DNA of 6,550 nucleotides, from NCBI GenBank assembly GCA_021157985.1, contig JAGGVM010000071.1, positions 1-6,550 of the forward strand, in the 5' to 3' direction. Both the position numbers and the translations under genes were made by a program. Shown here in pieces: positions 5,669 to 6,550 of the stretch. This DNA is from Nitrososphaerota archaeon. GTDB lineage: Archaea > Thermoproteota > Nitrososphaeria_A > Caldarchaeales > Wolframiiraptoraceae. The notes under the pieces are model-generated. The model searched no databases and had not been told where the DNA came from. It saw nothing but the letters and a program-made list of their open reading frames with translations. Within the stretch, counting starts at the first letter, position 1; each line of letters starts with the position of its first letter.

Positions 5669-5851
5669 TCAGCCGTGGATCAGCGTCCAGATATCCACGC
5701 CCGTTAGGGCCGCGAGCATCCCGCCGACGAGGCCTATCAGGAAGGAGCCTGTGGCGAAGGCCATCGCGAAGACGGCCGCGGAGGAGCCGAAACCGACCAA
5801 GGAGCACCAGAGCAGGGACCTTCTCTTAGCGGCGCTTAAGCGGACCGCCAT
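5669..5851 (-). CDS. Predicted 60-residue small membrane protein
   Basis: The product is not recognised. It starts MAVRLSAAKRRSLLW, with a basic head, followed by two hydrophobic, glycine- and alanine-rich segments at about residues 13-33 and 36-57 (GSFLIGLVGGMLAALTGVDIW), and stops at 5669. The glycines within the helices (GLVGGML) would allow tight helix packing. The start is ATG at 5851 with GGGGT 5 bases upstream. Third codon positions are strongly GC-rich. The gene runs in the same direction as prefoldin, about 200 bases further on, and its end faces the bidirectional terminator. The opposite strand is also open over the same interval (5649-5855, TTG start), but that product has a shadow-like composition. 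This is a moderate-confidence gene with no assignable function. Confidence 0.5.
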   Translation of the reverse strand: MAVRLSAAKRRSLLWCSLVGFGSSAAVFAMAFATGSFLIGLVGGMLAALTGVDIWTLIHG

Positions 5852-5951
5852 CTAGACCCCACCCCGGAGGCCTCTCGGCCTCCCAGCGCTCAAGCCTTTT
5901 CCTGTGCAGGAGGGACCGATTGATCCCTTCATCGGAGAAGCCTTGGTTCAT
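5826..5951 (-). CDS. Possible 41-residue charged peptide upstream of the 60-codon gene
   Basis: An ATG at 5951 opens a 41-codon frame. It encodes a basic peptide, MNQGFSDEGINRSLLHRKR, then LERWEAERPPGWGLDGGPLKRR. It would overlap the start of the 60-codon gene by 26 bases, much as thermosome and rpoK overlap. The composition is plausible for a small soluble protein. There is, however, no Shine-Dalgarno site, and the nearest TATA-like box (5956-5965) is too close to transcribe its start. It could only be made from a longer transcript reading through from prefoldin. It also coincides with RNA hairpins that may be the real function of this stretch. Confidence 0.22.
   Translation of the reverse strand: MNQGFSDEGINRSLLHRKRLERWEAERPPGWGLDGGPLKRR
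5852..5935 (-). promoter_or_regulatory. Hairpin-rich leader upstream of the 60-codon membrane protein gene
   Basis: Read as minus-strand RNA, this stretch contains three successive hairpins. At 5927-5912, GGGATC pairs with GGTCCC around AATC (one G-U pair). At 5911-5900, TCCT pairs with AGGA around GCAC. At 5883-5866, GGAGGCC pairs with GGCCTCC around GAGA, a GNRA-type tetraloop on a perfect 7-base stem. The last hairpin ends 15 bases before the ATG at 5851, close to the likely ribosome-binding site. It could be a structured leader, a small RNA, or chance pairing in GC-rich DNA. It matches no riboswitch class or box C/D RNA that I can recognise. Confidence 0.35.
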
Positions 5952-5955
5952 GGGG

Positions 5956-5965
5956 TTAATAAAAA
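5956..5965 (-). promoter_or_regulatory. TATA-like element upstream of the hairpin region
   Basis: TTTTTATTAA on the minus strand is the most AT-rich block in the prefoldin-downstream spacer. It would start a transcript near 5935, giving an 84-base leader to the 60-codon gene. The GC-rich surroundings make it stand out. Confidence 0.45.
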
Positions 5966-6012
5966 CATTGCTCGAGGCAGGTGGCTGGGAATACCCGAGA
6001 AAAGGCGGGGGT

Positions 6013-6017
6013 AAAAA
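6013..6017 (-). terminator. T-tract downstream of prefoldin alpha
   Basis: On the minus strand GATTTTTACC lies about 38 bases after the prefoldin stop codon, preceded by a small GGCC-CT-GGCC inverted repeat at about 6033-6042. Five T residues fit a weak archaeal terminator. The promoter-like box at 5956-5965 comes after it, which fits separate transcription of the next gene. Confidence 0.4.
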
Positions 6018-6054
6018 TCGGGTAGTGTTTCTGGCCAGGGCCTTGCTTTGCGGA

Positions 6055-6504
6055 TTAGGTTTTCCGCCCCGGCTCCTGGGCCTGCTGCGCGCTTAGCCTC
6101 GCCGAGAGGGCGTTCACGGTTTTCCTGAGCTCTTCTATCCGCTGGGCGTACTGGTTCAAGGTGTTCTCGTAGAGCTCTATGGCCTTGAGAAGCCGCTCTC
6201 TCCGCTGCTTTATCGTCTCATATCCCTGATCTACGGGCTGCCTCATCATAACCCCGGCTCCTAGGCTGACTTGGATGTCCTCGACCTTCTTTATCTCGGC
6301 TTGGATGAAGTTTCCGCCGCCTATTGGGACGAGGAGCTTGACCCCGGTTTTCTGCTTCTTGAGCTCCTCGATCAGGCTTATCGCGCCCTCGTATTCGCCT
6401 AGTAGAGCCCTCATGGCGGCCAGCTGGGATTGAACTTCCGTGAACGCTCTTTCGAGGGTTTGAAGCTCCGCGACCGCTTTCGTCAAATCTTCTTGCAGGG
6501 ACAT
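6055..6504 (-). CDS. pfdA: Prefoldin alpha subunit
   Basis: Archaeal prefoldin is a hexamer of two alpha and four beta subunits. It captures unfolded proteins with coiled-coil tentacles and passes them to the thermosome. The 149-residue product has the alpha-type layout. An N-terminal coiled coil spans about 3-51 (heptad-rich, AVAELQTLERAF onward). A beta-hairpin region spans about 54-90, including VKLLVPIGGGNFIQAEI and VSLGAGVMM. A C-terminal coiled coil spans about 93-143. The length is typical for the alpha subunit, and the extra beta hairpins exclude the shorter beta subunit. The start is ATG at 6504 with GAGGT 6 bases upstream. The last residues (QEPGRKT) are polar. The 46 bases upstream to the window edge contain stops in two frames (for example TAA near 6536-6538) and are open in prefoldin's own frame. 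An upstream gene may end there but cannot be identified. Confidence 0.93.
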   Translation of the reverse strand: MSLQEDLTKAVAELQTLERAFTEVQSQLAAMRALLGEYEGAISLIEELKKQKTGVKLLVPIGGGNFIQAEIKKVEDIQVSLGAGVMMRQPVDQGYETIKQRRERLLKAIELYENTLNQYAQRIEELRKTVNALSARLSAQQAQEPGRKT

Positions 6505-6510
6505 GCTCAG

Positions 6511-6515
6511 ACCTC
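6511..6515 (-). promoter_or_regulatory. Shine-Dalgarno site of prefoldin alpha
   Basis: GAGGT on the minus strand lies 6 bases before the ATG at 6504. This suggests a leadered message or an internal gene of an operon entering from the right edge. Confidence 0.7.
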
Positions 6516-6550
6516 GCCTTATCTCCGTGCAGGGTTTAGCGCTGGACAGC

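Noticed and set aside
5930..5932. 26-codon minus-strand frame starting at the ATG at 5932-5930 and ending at TAG directly before the 60-codon gene
   Set aside because: It would fit a leaderless start from the TATA-like box, but the Gly/Arg-rich peptide looks like GC-rich shadow sequence and overlaps the hairpins.
5884..6050. tRNA or box C/D guide RNA in the prefoldin-downstream spacer
   Set aside because: No cloverleaf or T-loop signature is present. A GATGA resembling box C is present on the minus strand, but no matching box D (CTGA) lies at the right distance.

Overview
The window is archaeal and probably from a thermophile. It carries a group II chaperonin (thermosome) subunit, RNA polymerase subunit RpoK, initiation factor aIF2-beta, prefoldin alpha, a short archaeal-type adenosylhomocysteinase and a DUF763 protein. 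Arginine is mostly AGG/AGA and isoleucine often ATA. TTG starts are common, TATA-like promoters lie about 25-30 bases upstream of genes, and strong GGAGGTG ribosome-binding sites alternate with nearly leaderless starts. The gene set fits the TACK/Thermoproteota side (crenarchaeal or korarchaeal-like), but the phylum cannot be fixed from sequence reading alone.

Layout. From 2624 down to the left edge, the minus strand holds a tight cluster: thermosome subunit, rpoK (14-base overlap), a two-helix membrane protein (20-base overlap) and the first 150 codons of a DUF763 gene. An AT-rich divergent intergenic region (2625-2884) follows. It holds two promoters and three palindromes. On its other side, on the plus strand, is a 46-codon ribbon-helix-helix DNA-binding protein. 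That gene converges, with only 5 bases between, on a minus-strand pair: aIF2-beta followed by an unrecognised 241-residue protein built from two diverged copies of a unit of about 105 residues. An 87-base divergent promoter region separates aIF2-beta from ahcY on the plus strand. ahcY ends at a symmetrical T-tract/A-tract element that can stop transcripts from both sides. On the right, the minus strand carries prefoldin alpha, a structured leader-like stretch of about 200 bases, and a predicted 60-residue membrane protein.

How the genes fit together. Prefoldin hands unfolded proteins to the thermosome, so two partners of archaeal protein folding lie within 4 kb. The chaperonin is co-transcribed with an RNA polymerase subunit. 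The small ribbon-helix-helix protein, divergent from the chaperonin operon and next to several palindromes, is the best candidate for a local regulator. That regulatory link is inference. The least explained items are the 241-residue duplicated protein, the palindrome-rich intergenic region and the hairpin-rich segment 5852-5935.
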